NCBI GenBank assembly: GCA_964649815.1
Contig: CAZYQC010000011.1
Location: 7,996-71,995, forward strand
DNA length: 64,000 bases
Reading direction: 5' to 3'
Origin: G013214665 sp964649815
Lineage (GTDB): Bacteria; Pseudomonadota; Alphaproteobacteria; Rhodobacterales; Rhodobacteraceae
The position numbers and the translations under genes are program-made. This document shows, piece by piece, positions 16,233 to 25,272 of the stretch (positions are counted from its first letter, which is position 1; every line of letters begins with the position of its first letter). The notes below the pieces were generated by a model. It was given only the letters and a program-made list of their open reading frames with translations. It did not search any database and was not told the origin of the DNA.

Positions 16233-18767
16233 TTATTTTTTCCGCCGCGTGCCTTTCTTGGCTGCGCGTTCTGCCAGCAATTGCAAGGCGAACTCGACCG
16301 TCACATCATCGGGTTCCGTCGTGTCTGGAATGGTGGCGTTGACTTTGCCCCATTTCACATAAGGCCCGTACTTGCCCTTCATGATGTTGACCGGTGCGCC
16401 GTCATCTGGATGCGGGCCCAGCTCTTTGATCGGCTTGGCGGCGGCCCCTCGGCCCCCGCGCGATGCAACCTTTTCGGCCAAAAGCTGAACGGCGCGGTTC
16501 ATACCGACCGTAAAGACCTCGTCAATGCTTTCGAGGTTGGCGTTGGTGCCGCCTCGGTCAGAGGTTGATGGCGCATGCTTGAGATAGGGGCCATAGCGTC
16601 CGATGTTGGACCAGACGGTGATCCCGTCTTCGGGGTGCGGACCAATTTCGCGCGGCAGCGACAGCAGCTTTAACGCTTGTGCAAGATCAACCTCTTCTGG
16701 CGGCCAGTCTTTGGGAATAGATTGGCGTGGCGGCTTTTTGTTGTCTTCTGTGACCTCTCCGCGTTGCACATAGGGGCCAAAGCGGCCTTTGAAGACGCGG
16801 ATGTTGTCGCCATCGTCCTCGCCCAGCAATTTGCCGTCAGGCGGAATGGCCGTGTCGTTGCCATCCTCGGACGGAGGGCCAAAGGCGCGCGTATAGCGGC
16901 ATTCGGGATAGTTGGAACAGCCGATAAAGGCCCCGCCGGACCGCGCGGTGCGCATGGACAGACGTCCGACGCCGCAATTGGGGCAAAGGCGCGGGTCGGT
17001 TCCGTCCTCATTGGGCGGGAACAAATGCGGCTCGAGCACCTCGTTGATCTTTTCAAGCACTTCGGTGATCCGCAGATCCGCCGTCTCTGCTATGGCTGCC
17101 GAAAAGTCGCGCCAGAAACGGCCAAGAACGTCTTTGTAGGCGCGATCACCGGCGCTGACGTCATCGAGTTCTTCTTCCATCTGGGCGGTGAAATCGTATC
17201 CCACATAGCGCCGGAAGTAGTTTTCAAGAAACGCGATCACCAACCGCCCTTTGTCCTCTGGGATGAGGCGGTTTTTGTCTTTGCGCACATAGCCGCGATC
17301 CTGAATGGTCGTGACGATCGAGGCATAGGTGGAAGGGCGCCCGATACCAAGCTCCTCCATCCGCTTGACCAAAGTTGCTTCGGTATAGCGGGGGGGCGGT
17401 TGGGTGAAATGCTGATCTGGCGTGATGCCTTTCTTTGCGGCCGTCTCGCCCTGGCTCAGTTGGGGAAGGCGCTTGTCGTCGTCATCGACAACTTCATCGT
17501 CGCGGCCTTCTTCGTAGACGCGCAGGAACCCGTCAAACAGCATCACCTGACCGGTCGCGCGCAGGCCAACCTGGCCATCGGCGCTGCCGATTTCGACGGT
17601 GGTGCGTTCAAGCCGGGCGGCTTCCATCTGACAGGCCAACGTGCGCTTCCAGATCAGATCATAGAGCTTGCGCTGGTCGTCGTCGGTCGCCTTGATGCTG
17701 CTGGCATCGCGGGTCATGTCTGTTGGACGAATGCATTCATGCGCTTCTTGCGCGTTTTTGGCCTTGTTCTTGTAGATCCGCGGCGAGGACGGCACGTAAT
17801 CGGCCCCATACCGATCTGCAATTGCATCTCGGGCCGCTTGAACGGCTTCGGGCGCCATGTCGATGCCGTCGGTCCGCATATAGGTAATGTAGCCGGCCTC
17901 ATAGAGGCGTTGCGCCGCGCTCATGGTTTGGCGGGCGCCCATGCCGAACTTTCGGCTGGCCTCTTGCTGCAGCGTCGAGGTCATGAAGGGGGCCGCGGGG
18001 TTTCGGTTGGCGGGCTTGGCTTCGACCGACGTGACACTCAGATCGCGGCTTTCAATCGCCTGAACGGCCATTTCCGCCTGGGTCTGGTTCTCGATGTCGT
18101 AACGATCAAGCTTTTTGCCCGCGAGAACCGTAAGCCGCGCCTCATAGTCTTGGCCACGTGGCGATGTCAGGATCGCTTTGACCGACCAATATTCGCGCGG
18201 GCGAAAGGCCTCGATCTCCATCTCGCGCTCGACGATAAGACGCAGACACACCGATTGGACACGTCCAGCAGACTTGGCCCCCGGCAGCTTGCGCCACAAA
18301 ACCGGCGAAAGGTTAAAGCCCACAAGATAGTCCAGCGCGCGCCGGGCGAGATAGGCTTCGACCAAAGGCATGTCGACTTCGCGCGGGTTCGCCATCGCCT
18401 CGGACACCGCGTCTTTGGTGATCGCGTTGAATGTCACCCGGCTGACCGGCGTGTCCTTTTTGATCGACTTTCGCTTGGTCAAGGCCTCCTGCAAGTGCCA
18501 AGAAATCGCTTCGCCCTCGCGGTCGGGGTCGGTGGCGAGGATCAGGGCGTTGTCGTCTTTCAGAGCGTCGGCAATGGCTTTGACATGCTTTTTGCTGTCG
18601 CTCGCGACCTCCCACAACATTGCGAAATCGTCTTCGGGATCAACGGATCCGTCTTTAGGAGGCAGGTCTCGCACGTGGCCGTAACTCGCCAAGACCGTGT
18701 AGTCATCACCGAGATATTTGTTGATTGTTTTTGCTTTCGCCGGGGATTCGACAACAACGACTGGCAT
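16233..18767 (-). CDS. topA: DNA topoisomerase I
   Basis: An 844-residue type IA topoisomerase that relaxes negative supercoils. The Toprim domain is N-terminal (VVVESPAKAKTI and ILATDPDREGEAISWH). The active-site tyrosine lies in AGYITYMRTDGIDM. A Cys4 zinc-ribbon (CPNCGVGRLSMRTA ... GCSNYPECRY) follows at about residues 590-625, and then several repeated C-terminal domains with GRFGPYVQRG, GRYGPYLKH and GKYGPYVKWG, which are typical of alphaproteobacterial TopA. The very C-terminus is basic (AERAAKKGTRRKK). It is followed, after 133 bp, by dprA on its 5' side. Confidence 0.96.
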   Translation of the reverse strand: MPVVVVESPAKAKTINKYLGDDYTVLASYGHVRDLPPKDGSVDPEDDFAMLWEVASDSKKHVKAIADALKDDNALILATDPDREGEAISWHLQEALTKRKSIKKDTPVSRVTFNAITKDAVSEAMANPREVDMPLVEAYLARRALDYLVGFNLSPVLWRKLPGAKSAGRVQSVCLRLIVEREMEIEAFRPREYWSVKAILTSPRGQDYEARLTVLAGKKLDRYDIENQTQAEMAVQAIESRDLSVTSVEAKPANRNPAAPFMTSTLQQEASRKFGMGARQTMSAAQRLYEAGYITYMRTDGIDMAPEAVQAARDAIADRYGADYVPSSPRIYKNKAKNAQEAHECIRPTDMTRDASSIKATDDDQRKLYDLIWKRTLACQMEAARLERTTVEIGSADGQVGLRATGQVMLFDGFLRVYEEGRDDEVVDDDDKRLPQLSQGETAAKKGITPDQHFTQPPPRYTEATLVKRMEELGIGRPSTYASIVTTIQDRGYVRKDKNRLIPEDKGRLVIAFLENYFRRYVGYDFTAQMEEELDDVSAGDRAYKDVLGRFWRDFSAAIAETADLRITEVLEKINEVLEPHLFPPNEDGTDPRLCPNCGVGRLSMRTARSGGAFIGCSNYPECRYTRAFGPPSEDGNDTAIPPDGKLLGEDDGDNIRVFKGRFGPYVQRGEVTEDNKKPPRQSIPKDWPPEEVDLAQALKLLSLPREIGPHPEDGITVWSNIGRYGPYLKHAPSTSDRGGTNANLESIDEVFTVGMNRAVQLLAEKVASRGGRGAAAKPIKELGPHPDDGAPVNIMKGKYGPYVKWGKVNATIPDTTEPDDVTVEFALQLLAERAAKKGTRRKK

Positions 18768-18900
18768 GCGCTTGAGCTAACCTATTTTTTCAGAATCTGC
18801 TTTACCTCTATGGCGGCGCAACATGTGGTGCCTCTTGGGGTGTTGTCAACGCGCTCTCTGATATTGAATGGCGGCACGAGGTCTCACCCCAGCGTTCCGC

Positions 18901-20034
18901 TTAGCTGTTGCGCATCACCAATCCGCCAGCTTGACGCCGAATTTCCCCGTTCAACTCCAACTCAATCAAAGCGGGTGTCAGATCGGCTGCGTTGGCGTCC
19001 AAATCGCGCATCAACTGGTCTTCGGCAAGCGGAGCCGCGCCCAAACGGTCGAGGATCATTTGGCGTATCGGTGCGGTGTTGCACGGCAGGGTCACTGCCG
19101 CCTGAGGCGCGGGGGAGGGCGCGGCAGGGGCCGCGAGCGGGGCCAACGCCTCAAGCACGTCTTGGGCCGAGCGCACGAGGGTTGCGCCGTCGCGCAAAAG
19201 GGCGTTGCCGCCGCCTGCGCGTCCGTCAAAGGGATGGCCCGGCACGGCCATCACCTCGCGGCCAAGGTCCAGGGCATCACGCGCGGTGATCAAGCTGCCC
19301 GAGCGCAAGGCCGCTTCGACCACGACCGTCGCTTTGGCCAGACCAGCGATCAGGCGATTGCGCGCAGGAAAGTGGCGGGCAGCGGGCTGTAGACCGATGG
19401 GCGTTTCAGACAGGCGCAGACCGTGCTGGGCGATACTGGCGGCCAGGTCGGTGTTTTCAACCGGATAGATCACATCCACACCACCGGCTTGGACGGCAAT
19501 CGTGCCGGTGGGCAAGGCAGCGAGATGAGCGGCGGTGTCCACCCCACGCGCCAGACCCGAGACGACGATGTATCCAGCCGCCCCAAGGTCAGCCGCCAGG
19601 GCCTTGGCCATGCGCGTGCCAAGCGAAGAGGCGTTTCTGGCCCCAACAAGTGCGACGGCAGGTTTCTTGAGCATATCAATTTGGCCAAGGCACCAGATGC
19701 AGGGGGGCGCATTGGGCAGCTCTAGAAGGGCGGCGGGATAATCAGGATCGATGTCGTGGATCAGCCTGGCACCAATGGCCGCACCTGCGCGCAGTTCCTC
19801 TTCGACCTGGGCCTGAGCGCAAACGGCGTAGCGCGTCTCGCCTGCATGGCGTGCGATCCCGGGCAGCGCATCCAGGGCTGCCTGCGCGCTTTGGTATTCG
19901 CCAAGCAATCGCCGGAACGTGGCAACCCCCACGCGGCGCGAGCGCAGCAAGCGGAGCCGGGCCAATCGTTCTACTTCCGGGGTGGGTGGGATTGGGGGGT
20001 GAATGGAAGAAGGATGGGTATCCTTGTCGATCAT
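18901..20034 (-). CDS. dprA: DNA-processing protein DprA (Smf)
   Basis: A 377-residue DprA, which loads RecA on incoming single-stranded DNA during transformation. The Rossmann-like core is clear: VALVGARNASSLGTRMA, VVSGLARGVDTAAHLAAL, GGVDVIYPVEN and SGSLITARDALDLGREVMAVPG. The C-terminal winged-helix domain (IRQMILDRLGAAPLAEDQL ... LIELELNGEIRRQAGG) is present. I prefer the ATG at 20034 with a GGAG site over an upstream GTG. Gene order topA-dprA is common in this group. Its presence alone does not prove natural competence. Confidence 0.93.
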   Translation of the reverse strand: MIDKDTHPSSIHPPIPPTPEVERLARLRLLRSRRVGVATFRRLLGEYQSAQAALDALPGIARHAGETRYAVCAQAQVEEELRAGAAIGARLIHDIDPDYPAALLELPNAPPCIWCLGQIDMLKKPAVALVGARNASSLGTRMAKALAADLGAAGYIVVSGLARGVDTAAHLAALPTGTIAVQAGGVDVIYPVENTDLAASIAQHGLRLSETPIGLQPAARHFPARNRLIAGLAKATVVVEAALRSGSLITARDALDLGREVMAVPGHPFDGRAGGGNALLRDGATLVRSAQDVLEALAPLAAPAAPSPAPQAAVTLPCNTAPIRQMILDRLGAAPLAEDQLMRDLDANAADLTPALIELELNGEIRRQAGGLVMRNS

Positions 20035-20134
20035 CCCGCGCTCCGCTTGCTGCACACTCGGTATAGAATCGTTAAGGTTAACAAGGGGTGAACCGCCGCA
20101 AAGGAGTGTGGCGGCTCCCCCGTTTTTTCCAACG

Positions 20135-21556
20135 CTACGAGGCGCTGCCGCCCACCGTGAGACCTCCGATCATCATTGTGGGCTGTCCGACACCCACCGG
20201 CACCCATTGACCGGCCTTGCCGCAATTGCCCATGCCGGGATCAAGCGCCATGTCGTTGCCGATGGCACGAATGTGCTTCAACGCGGTCGCGCCGTCTCCG
20301 ATCAGGGTGGCACCTTTGACGGGCGCGCCAACTTTGCCGTTCTCGACACGATAGGCCTCGGTGCACGAGAAAACGAACTTGCCGTTGGTGATGTCGACTT
20401 GCCCGCCGCCAAAGCCCACGGCATAAATCCCGTCTTTCAGATCGGCGACAATATCCTGAGGATCCGCATCCCCGCCCAGCATATAGGTGTTGGTCATGCG
20501 CGGCATCGGCGCATGGGCATAGCTTTGGCGTCGACCATTGCCTGTCGCGGGAACGCCCATCAGCCGGGCGTTTTGGCGATCTTGCATGTAACCGACCAGT
20601 ATGCCGTCTTCGATCAACGTGTTCTTGCCCGAAGGCGTGCCTTCGTCATCCACGCTGATCGAGCCGCGGCGATCTGGGATGGTGCCATCGTCGAGGACGG
20701 TGACACCCGGTGCAGCGATGCGTTCCCCCATCAAGCCGGCAAATGCCGAGCTGCCTTTGCGATTAAAGTCGCCCTCTAACCCGTGGCCGATGGCTTCGTG
20801 CAGCAGAATGCCAGGCCAGCCAGGGCCAAGGACCACATCCATCACGCCAGCAGGGGCGGCGACGGCGTCGAGGTTCACAAGTGCGATGCGCAACGCTTCG
20901 CGCGCCTTGGCTTCCCAATCCTGGCGCGCCATCAGGCCATCAAGACCAACGCGGCCCCCGCCGCCTGCGCTGCCAGATTCGCGCCGGCCATCGTGTTCGA
21001 CGATCACCGACACATTGAGGCGCGTCATCGGGCGGATATCGCGCACCGACAGTCCGTCAGGGCGCAAGATCTCGACTTCTTGCAGGCCCGCGGCGATCGA
21101 GGCCGAGACCTGCACGACGCGGCTGTCGAGATCCCGAACAAAGGCGTCAATCTCTCTGAGCGTGTCGATCTTCACCGGAAAGGTGGCGCCCGCAATCGGA
21201 TCAGCGTCGGTATAAAGCTTTTCATTTGTTGGCAAAGGGCCATCGGCCCATGTTCCGCCGCCTTCTGCAACGGCAAGGCGCGCAGTCTCGGAGGCACGGC
21301 GCAGGGCGGCTTCGGTCAATTCCGTGGAATGCGCATAGCCGGTGACTTCGCCTTTGACCGCGCGCAACCCGAATCCTTCGGAGGCGTCATAGCTGGCGGT
21401 TTTCAGGCGGCCATCGTCAAAAAGCAGCGACTCAGACCGGCGGCGTTCGAAAAAGAGCTCTCCGTCATCGGCACCATTGGTCGCATTTTGCAGGATCGAC
21501 AGCGCTGTTTCGCGATCCAAGGCCGCGTTGAACGGGGAAAATGGCTGCTCTGACAT
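20135..21556 (-). CDS. tldD: Metalloprotease TldD
   Basis: A 473-residue TldD-family protein. The zinc-binding motif HEAIGHGLEGD is present, and the conserved C-terminal glycine-rich part (GGQVDITNGKFVFSCTEAYR) is intact. TldD acts with TldE as a peptidase on modified or unfolded peptides in the cytoplasm. No tldE partner is in the window. It is divergent from the cytochrome oxidase operon across a 188-bp intergenic region, with GAGAGGG before its ATG. Confidence 0.94.
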   Translation of the reverse strand: MSEQPFSPFNAALDRETALSILQNATNGADDGELFFERRRSESLLFDDGRLKTASYDASEGFGLRAVKGEVTGYAHSTELTEAALRRASETARLAVAEGGGTWADGPLPTNEKLYTDADPIAGATFPVKIDTLREIDAFVRDLDSRVVQVSASIAAGLQEVEILRPDGLSVRDIRPMTRLNVSVIVEHDGRRESGSAGGGGRVGLDGLMARQDWEAKAREALRIALVNLDAVAAPAGVMDVVLGPGWPGILLHEAIGHGLEGDFNRKGSSAFAGLMGERIAAPGVTVLDDGTIPDRRGSISVDDEGTPSGKNTLIEDGILVGYMQDRQNARLMGVPATGNGRRQSYAHAPMPRMTNTYMLGGDADPQDIVADLKDGIYAVGFGGGQVDITNGKFVFSCTEAYRVENGKVGAPVKGATLIGDGATALKHIRAIGNDMALDPGMGNCGKAGQWVPVGVGQPTMMIGGLTVGGSAS

Positions 21557-21744
21557 AAATTGCCCTCTCTGGCACCGTGTGCCGGTTGAATGAGACCGGT
21601 GAGCGTCCGTTTGACGCGCCCACAGCGTCTTTATCTTGAGGCAGATATATGATTGTTACTCGGACCAATACAACGGGAGCCGTCTACGGCCTGTGCTGGT
21701 GCGCGCTCTTAAAAGATAAACGATCTAGTTGATCAGGACGACAG

Positions 21745-22626
21745 ATGAAAAAGCTTCTCACGATGTCGGGCGCAATGACGGCCTTGGCCGCAGTCCCAGC
21801 TTACGCACAAGACTCGCTGGAATTGATTGGCGTTCCGGTGGACCGGGGCACCGGGTTCCAACCCGCTGTGACAGAAATTGCACGCCGCTTGCAGTGGTTG
21901 GACGGCATGATCCTTGTGATCATCACGCTGATCTGCCTGTTTGTGGTTGGCCTGCTGGGCTATGTGATCGTGCGCTTTAACCGCCGCGCGAACCCAGAAC
22001 CTGCGACGTTCACACACAACTCACCTTTGGAAGTCGCCTGGACGGTCATTCCAATCGTGATCCTGGTGTTTATCGGCGCGTTTTCCTTGCCGACGCTCTT
22101 CTACGAGCAGGAAATCCCCGAAGGCGATGTGACGATCAAGGCAACAGGCTTTCAGTGGTTCTGGGGCTATGAATACGTCGACGAAGGCATCGCCTTTGAC
22201 GCTTACATGATCGGCTCACCGGCCACGGGCGGTAACTACGCCATGTCGCCAGAGGTAGAAGAACAGCTGATCGAGGCGGGCTATTCCAAGGAAGAATTCC
22301 TGCTGGCCACCGACAACGCGGTCGTTGTGCCGGTCGGCAAGACAATCGTCATGCAGGTCACTGGCGCGGACGTGATCCATTCCTGGACGATCCCAGCCTT
22401 TGGCGTAAAGCAGGATGGCGTTCCTGGTCGCTTGGCAGAGCTTTGGTTCAAAGCCGAGAAAGAAGGCGTCTACTTTGGTCAGTGTTCCGAGCTCTGCGGC
22501 ATCGCGCATGCGTATATGCCGATCACTGTCAAAGTGGTGAGCGAAGAGGCCTATGCCGCCTGGTTGGAAGAAGCGAAGGTTGAATTCGCAACTGGACCAG
22601 CTGCGGTCAAAGTCGCCTCTAACTGA
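21745..22626 (+). CDS. ctaC: Cytochrome c oxidase subunit II
   Basis: A 293-residue precursor with a signal peptide (MKKLLTMSGAMTALAAVPAYA), two N-terminal transmembrane helices (about 50-75 and 95-120) and a periplasmic cupredoxin domain. The CuA ligands are visible in VIHSWTIPAFG and GQCSELCGIAHAYMPI, along with the aromatic FQWFWGYEY electron-entry segment. It is the electron entry subunit of an aa3-type oxidase. It heads an operon with assembly genes and subunit III. Subunit I is not in this window. Confidence 0.96.
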   Translation: MKKLLTMSGAMTALAAVPAYAQDSLELIGVPVDRGTGFQPAVTEIARRLQWLDGMILVIITLICLFVVGLLGYVIVRFNRRANPEPATFTHNSPLEVAWTVIPIVILVFIGAFSLPTLFYEQEIPEGDVTIKATGFQWFWGYEYVDEGIAFDAYMIGSPATGGNYAMSPEVEEQLIEAGYSKEEFLLATDNAVVVPVGKTIVMQVTGADVIHSWTIPAFGVKQDGVPGRLAELWFKAEKEGVYFGQCSELCGIAHAYMPITVKVVSEEAYAAWLEEAKVEFATGPAAVKVASN

Positions 22627-22632
22627 TTGTAA

Positions 22633-22657
22633 AAGGCGCGCAAAGGCTGCGCGCCTT
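22633..22657 (+). terminator. Hairpin between ctaC and ctaB
   Basis: A perfect 9-bp GC-rich stem (AAGGCGCGC / GCGCGCCTT) with a 7-base loop lies 7 bp after the ctaC stop and is followed only by TTCCCCTCT. It probably gives partial termination or stabilises the ctaC transcript, allowing more subunit II than assembly factors. Confidence 0.6.
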
Positions 22658-22680
22658 CCCCTCTGACCGATAGGTTCGAC

Positions 22681-23628
22681 ATGACCGACGCCACTGCAAT
22701 GACGCAGCCAAAAAGCGAAACCGAAGAGGCCACGTTTGGTGACTTTTTCGCGTTGCTCAAGCCGCGTGTGATGTCGTTGGTTGTGTTTACCGCGCTTGTG
22801 GGCCTTTTGGCGGCGCCTGTGGGCGTTCATCCGGTAATCGGCTTCGCATCGATCCTGTTCATCGCGATTGGCGCGGGGGCCTCTGGGGCGCTGAACATGT
22901 GGTGGGACGCCGATATTGATCAGGTGATGAAGCGCACGAAAAAGCGCCCCATCCCGGCTGGCAAAGTCTCTGCCGAAGACGCGCTTTATATCGGTGTTGC
23001 GCTGTCTGGCCTGTCGGTCATTATGCTGGCTTTGTCGGCGAACCTGCTTGCGGCCGGCTTGCTTGCGTTCACGATCTTCTTTTACGCCGTCATTTATTCC
23101 ATGTGGCTCAAGCGGTCGACGCCGCAGAACATTGTGATCGGTGGCGCCGCGGGTGCCTTTCCACCGGTCATCGGCTGGGTTGTGGCGACCGGGTCTATGT
23201 CGCTCGAAGCCTGGTTGATGTTCGCCCTGATCTTTATGTGGACGCCTCCGCATTTCTGGGCGCTGGCCCTGTTCATGCGGTCGGATTATGACGACGCTGG
23301 CGTGCCGATGCTGACGGTGACCCACGGGCGTCGTGCGACACGCATTCACATCCTGGCGTATACGCTCCTGCTCGCTCTGCTGGCGATCGGCACGGCCTTT
23401 ACCAGCGTCGGCGGCCCGATTTACCTGGCGGCTGCGGTTATCCTCAACGGGATGTTCCTGAAAGGCGCCATCGACATTTGGCGCCGCGATGAAACGCGGG
23501 CAGATGCGGATGACTACAAAGTCGAAAAGCGGTTCTTCCGCCTGTCGCTTCTGTATCTCTTCCTGCATTTCGGCGCCATTCTCGCCGAAGCGTTGCTAAA
23601 GCCTTGGGGCTTGGGAGGGTGGACATGA
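22681..23628 (+). CDS. ctaB: Protoheme IX farnesyltransferase (heme O synthase)
   Basis: A 315-residue polytopic membrane enzyme of the UbiA family that farnesylates heme B to heme O. The signature NMWWDADIDQVMKRTKKRPI contains the Asp-rich prenyl-diphosphate site, and DYDDAGVPML is the second Asp-rich loop. About eight to nine hydrophobic helices are visible. The stop codon overlaps the ATG of the next small gene (ATGA). It serves the heme A requirement of the oxidase encoded in the same operon. Confidence 0.95.
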   Translation: MTDATAMTQPKSETEEATFGDFFALLKPRVMSLVVFTALVGLLAAPVGVHPVIGFASILFIAIGAGASGALNMWWDADIDQVMKRTKKRPIPAGKVSAEDALYIGVALSGLSVIMLALSANLLAAGLLAFTIFFYAVIYSMWLKRSTPQNIVIGGAAGAFPPVIGWVVATGSMSLEAWLMFALIFMWTPPHFWALALFMRSDYDDAGVPMLTVTHGRRATRIHILAYTLLLALLAIGTAFTSVGGPIYLAAAVILNGMFLKGAIDIWRRDETRADADDYKVEKRFFRLSLLYLFLHFGAILAEALLKPWGLGGWT

Positions 23629-23798
23629 TCCGCGCGGAACACGAAATGCATGCCCGCCGTCGTGGGCGCAACATCGGGGTTGGCCTTGTGCTGGCTGGCT
23701 TTGTCGTGCTGGTGCTGGCGTTGACCGTTGTCAAAGTCACGCGCGGCGATTTTGAAATGGTGCCGACAGCGGCCACATCTTCGGGGGGATCGAATTGA
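23625..23798 (+). CDS. Small single-span membrane protein of the cox operon
   Basis: A 57-residue protein. A basic N-terminus (MIRAEHEMHARRRGRN) precedes one hydrophobic helix (IGVGLVLAGFVVLVLALTVV) and a short tail, so it is probably a bitopic inner-membrane protein with the N-terminus inside. It overlaps ctaB by ATGA and the Cox11 gene by TGATG, so it is translationally locked into the assembly-factor group. I do not know a named function; a role in Cox11 or CtaB assembly is inferred from position only. Confidence 0.78.
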   Translation: MIRAEHEMHARRRGRNIGVGLVLAGFVVLVLALTVVKVTRGDFEMVPTAATSSGGSN

Positions 23799-24373
23799 TG
23801 CAATTGTCCGGGCCTCAAAAGACCGTGTTTCAAACACTGAGCTTGGTCGTGGTGATGGGCGGCCTCGCTTGGGCATCGGTTCCGTTCTACGATTGGTTCT
23901 GCCGCGTCACGGGCTTTGGCGGAACGCCAAGCATCTCAGAAGTCGCCAGCGACGAGATCCTCGATCAGACGATCACAGTGCGCTTTGACGCCTCGCTGGA
24001 ACGCGATATGCCCTGGGAATTCCGCCCCGAAGTCCGCGAGATGGAAATCCGCATCGGCGAGACGGGCTTGGCCTTCTACGAAGCCTACAACCCGACTAAC
24101 CGGCCTGTTGCAGGCTCGGCCAGCTATAACGTCGCCCCATACGAGGCGGGCTGGTTCTTTTCGAAAATTGACTGCTTCTGCTTTGAAGAGCAGGTGTTGC
24201 AACCCGGTCAAAGCGTCATGATGCCCGTGACCTTCTATGTTGACCCAGAAATTGTGACGGATCGTGACGCAAAATACGTGCACACCATCACACTGTCTTA
24301 TACATTCTACGAAATTGATCTGCCGGAGGCCTATGCGCAGGCCGACACACGCGAGATCACAGTGCAAAACTAA
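23798..24373 (+). CDS. ctaG: Cytochrome c oxidase assembly protein CtaG/Cox11
   Basis: A 191-residue copper chaperone that builds the CuB centre of subunit I. One N-terminal transmembrane helix (LSLVVVMGGLAWASVPFYDW) anchors a periplasmic domain. The copper-binding motif CFCFEEQ lies in KIDCFCFEEQVLQPGQ. I use the ATG at 23798; the upstream in-frame TTG would add one residue. The start overlaps the preceding small gene's stop codon as TGATG. Confidence 0.95.
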   Translation: MQLSGPQKTVFQTLSLVVVMGGLAWASVPFYDWFCRVTGFGGTPSISEVASDEILDQTITVRFDASLERDMPWEFRPEVREMEIRIGETGLAFYEAYNPTNRPVAGSASYNVAPYEAGWFFSKIDCFCFEEQVLQPGQSVMMPVTFYVDPEIVTDRDAKYVHTITLSYTFYEIDLPEAYAQADTREITVQN

Positions 24374-24385
24374 GGACCACAGAAC

Positions 24386-25186
24386 ATGGCGCACGCAAAA
24401 AACCACGATTACCATATTCTGAACCCCTCTATCTGGCCCTTCCTCGGCGCGGTTGGCGGGTTTGCCATGCTCTTCGGCGCGGTGCTGTGGATGCACGACG
24501 TCACGCCTTGGCTCTTCTGGGGCGGCCTGGTTGCTGTCCTCTACGTCATGTTCGCATGGTGGAGTGAGGTCGTCACCGAAAGCCACGTTGGCGATCACAC
24601 GCCTGTTGTGCGCATCGGTCTGCGTTATGGCTTTATCCTCTTTATCATGTCCGAGGTCATGTTCTTCTCGGCCTGGTTCTGGTCGTTCTTCAAGCACGCC
24701 ATGTACCCGATGGAGAACTATGTCGGCACGGAGTATGTGGCGCCTGAATTCTATCAGGTGAACGCGCTGGAACTGCCGCTGATGAACACGCTGATCCTGC
24801 TTTTGTCGGGCTGTGCCGTGACATGGGCGCACCACGCGCTTGTTCACACAGGCAACCGCAAAGACCTGATCAACGGTCTGGCCATCGGTATCGTGCTGGG
24901 CATCCTGTTCACCGGCCTGCAGGCCTATGAATATGGCTATCTGCTCAAGCAAGGATGGGAGTTTGGCGGCGATGAGTTCTTCTCGAACTTCTTCATGGCG
25001 ACAGGCTTTCACGGCTTTCACGTGATCATCGGAACCATCTTCCTGACGGTCTGCCTGTTCCGCGCGATGCGCGGCCACTTTACTGCCGAGCGGCACGTGG
25101 GTTTTGAGGCCGCAGCTTGGTACTGGCACTTTGTTGACGTGGTCTGGCTGTTCCTCTTCTTTGCTGTGTACCTCTGGGGCGTCTGA
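24386..25186 (+). CDS. ctaE: Cytochrome c oxidase subunit III
   Basis: A 266-residue membrane protein with seven hydrophobic helices. Family hallmarks include MSEVMFFSAWFWSFF, ALVHTGNRKDLINGL and the C-terminal GFEAAAWYWHFVDVVWLFLF. It is the last oxidase structural gene here and starts 12 bp after ctaG. A strong terminator follows. Nothing unusual was seen. Confidence 0.96.
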   Translation: MAHAKNHDYHILNPSIWPFLGAVGGFAMLFGAVLWMHDVTPWLFWGGLVAVLYVMFAWWSEVVTESHVGDHTPVVRIGLRYGFILFIMSEVMFFSAWFWSFFKHAMYPMENYVGTEYVAPEFYQVNALELPLMNTLILLLSGCAVTWAHHALVHTGNRKDLINGLAIGIVLGILFTGLQAYEYGYLLKQGWEFGGDEFFSNFFMATGFHGFHVIIGTIFLTVCLFRAMRGHFTAERHVGFEAAAWYWHFVDVVWLFLFFAVYLWGV

Positions 25187-25221
25187 TCCGGTTGCACCTG
25201 AGCGAATAGCGCTTACAACGC

Positions 25222-25257
25222 AAACGGCGTGCAGGGGATCCTGGCACGCCGTTTTCT
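25222..25257 (+). terminator. Rho-independent terminator after ctaE
   Basis: An 11-bp perfect stem (AAACGGCGTGC / GCACGCCGTTT) with a short loop is followed by TTTTCTTTTC. This is the clearest intrinsic terminator of the window. It separates the oxidase operon from the SURF1 gene, which starts 15 bp downstream, so some readthrough or a promoter overlapping the terminator is needed for SURF1. Confidence 0.85.
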
Positions 25258-25272
25258 TTTCAAGAGGGGCCG

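Noticed and set aside
16677..19289. An 870-codon plus-strand open frame opposite topA
   Set aside because: It mirrors topA on the other strand and runs into dprA. The translation is rich in Arg/His/Gly, has no domain motifs, and GC-rich genes often leave the antisense frame open.
22216..23568. A 450-codon minus-strand frame across ctaC and ctaB
   Set aside because: It crosses two well-identified genes and lacks any domain; it is an antisense shadow.
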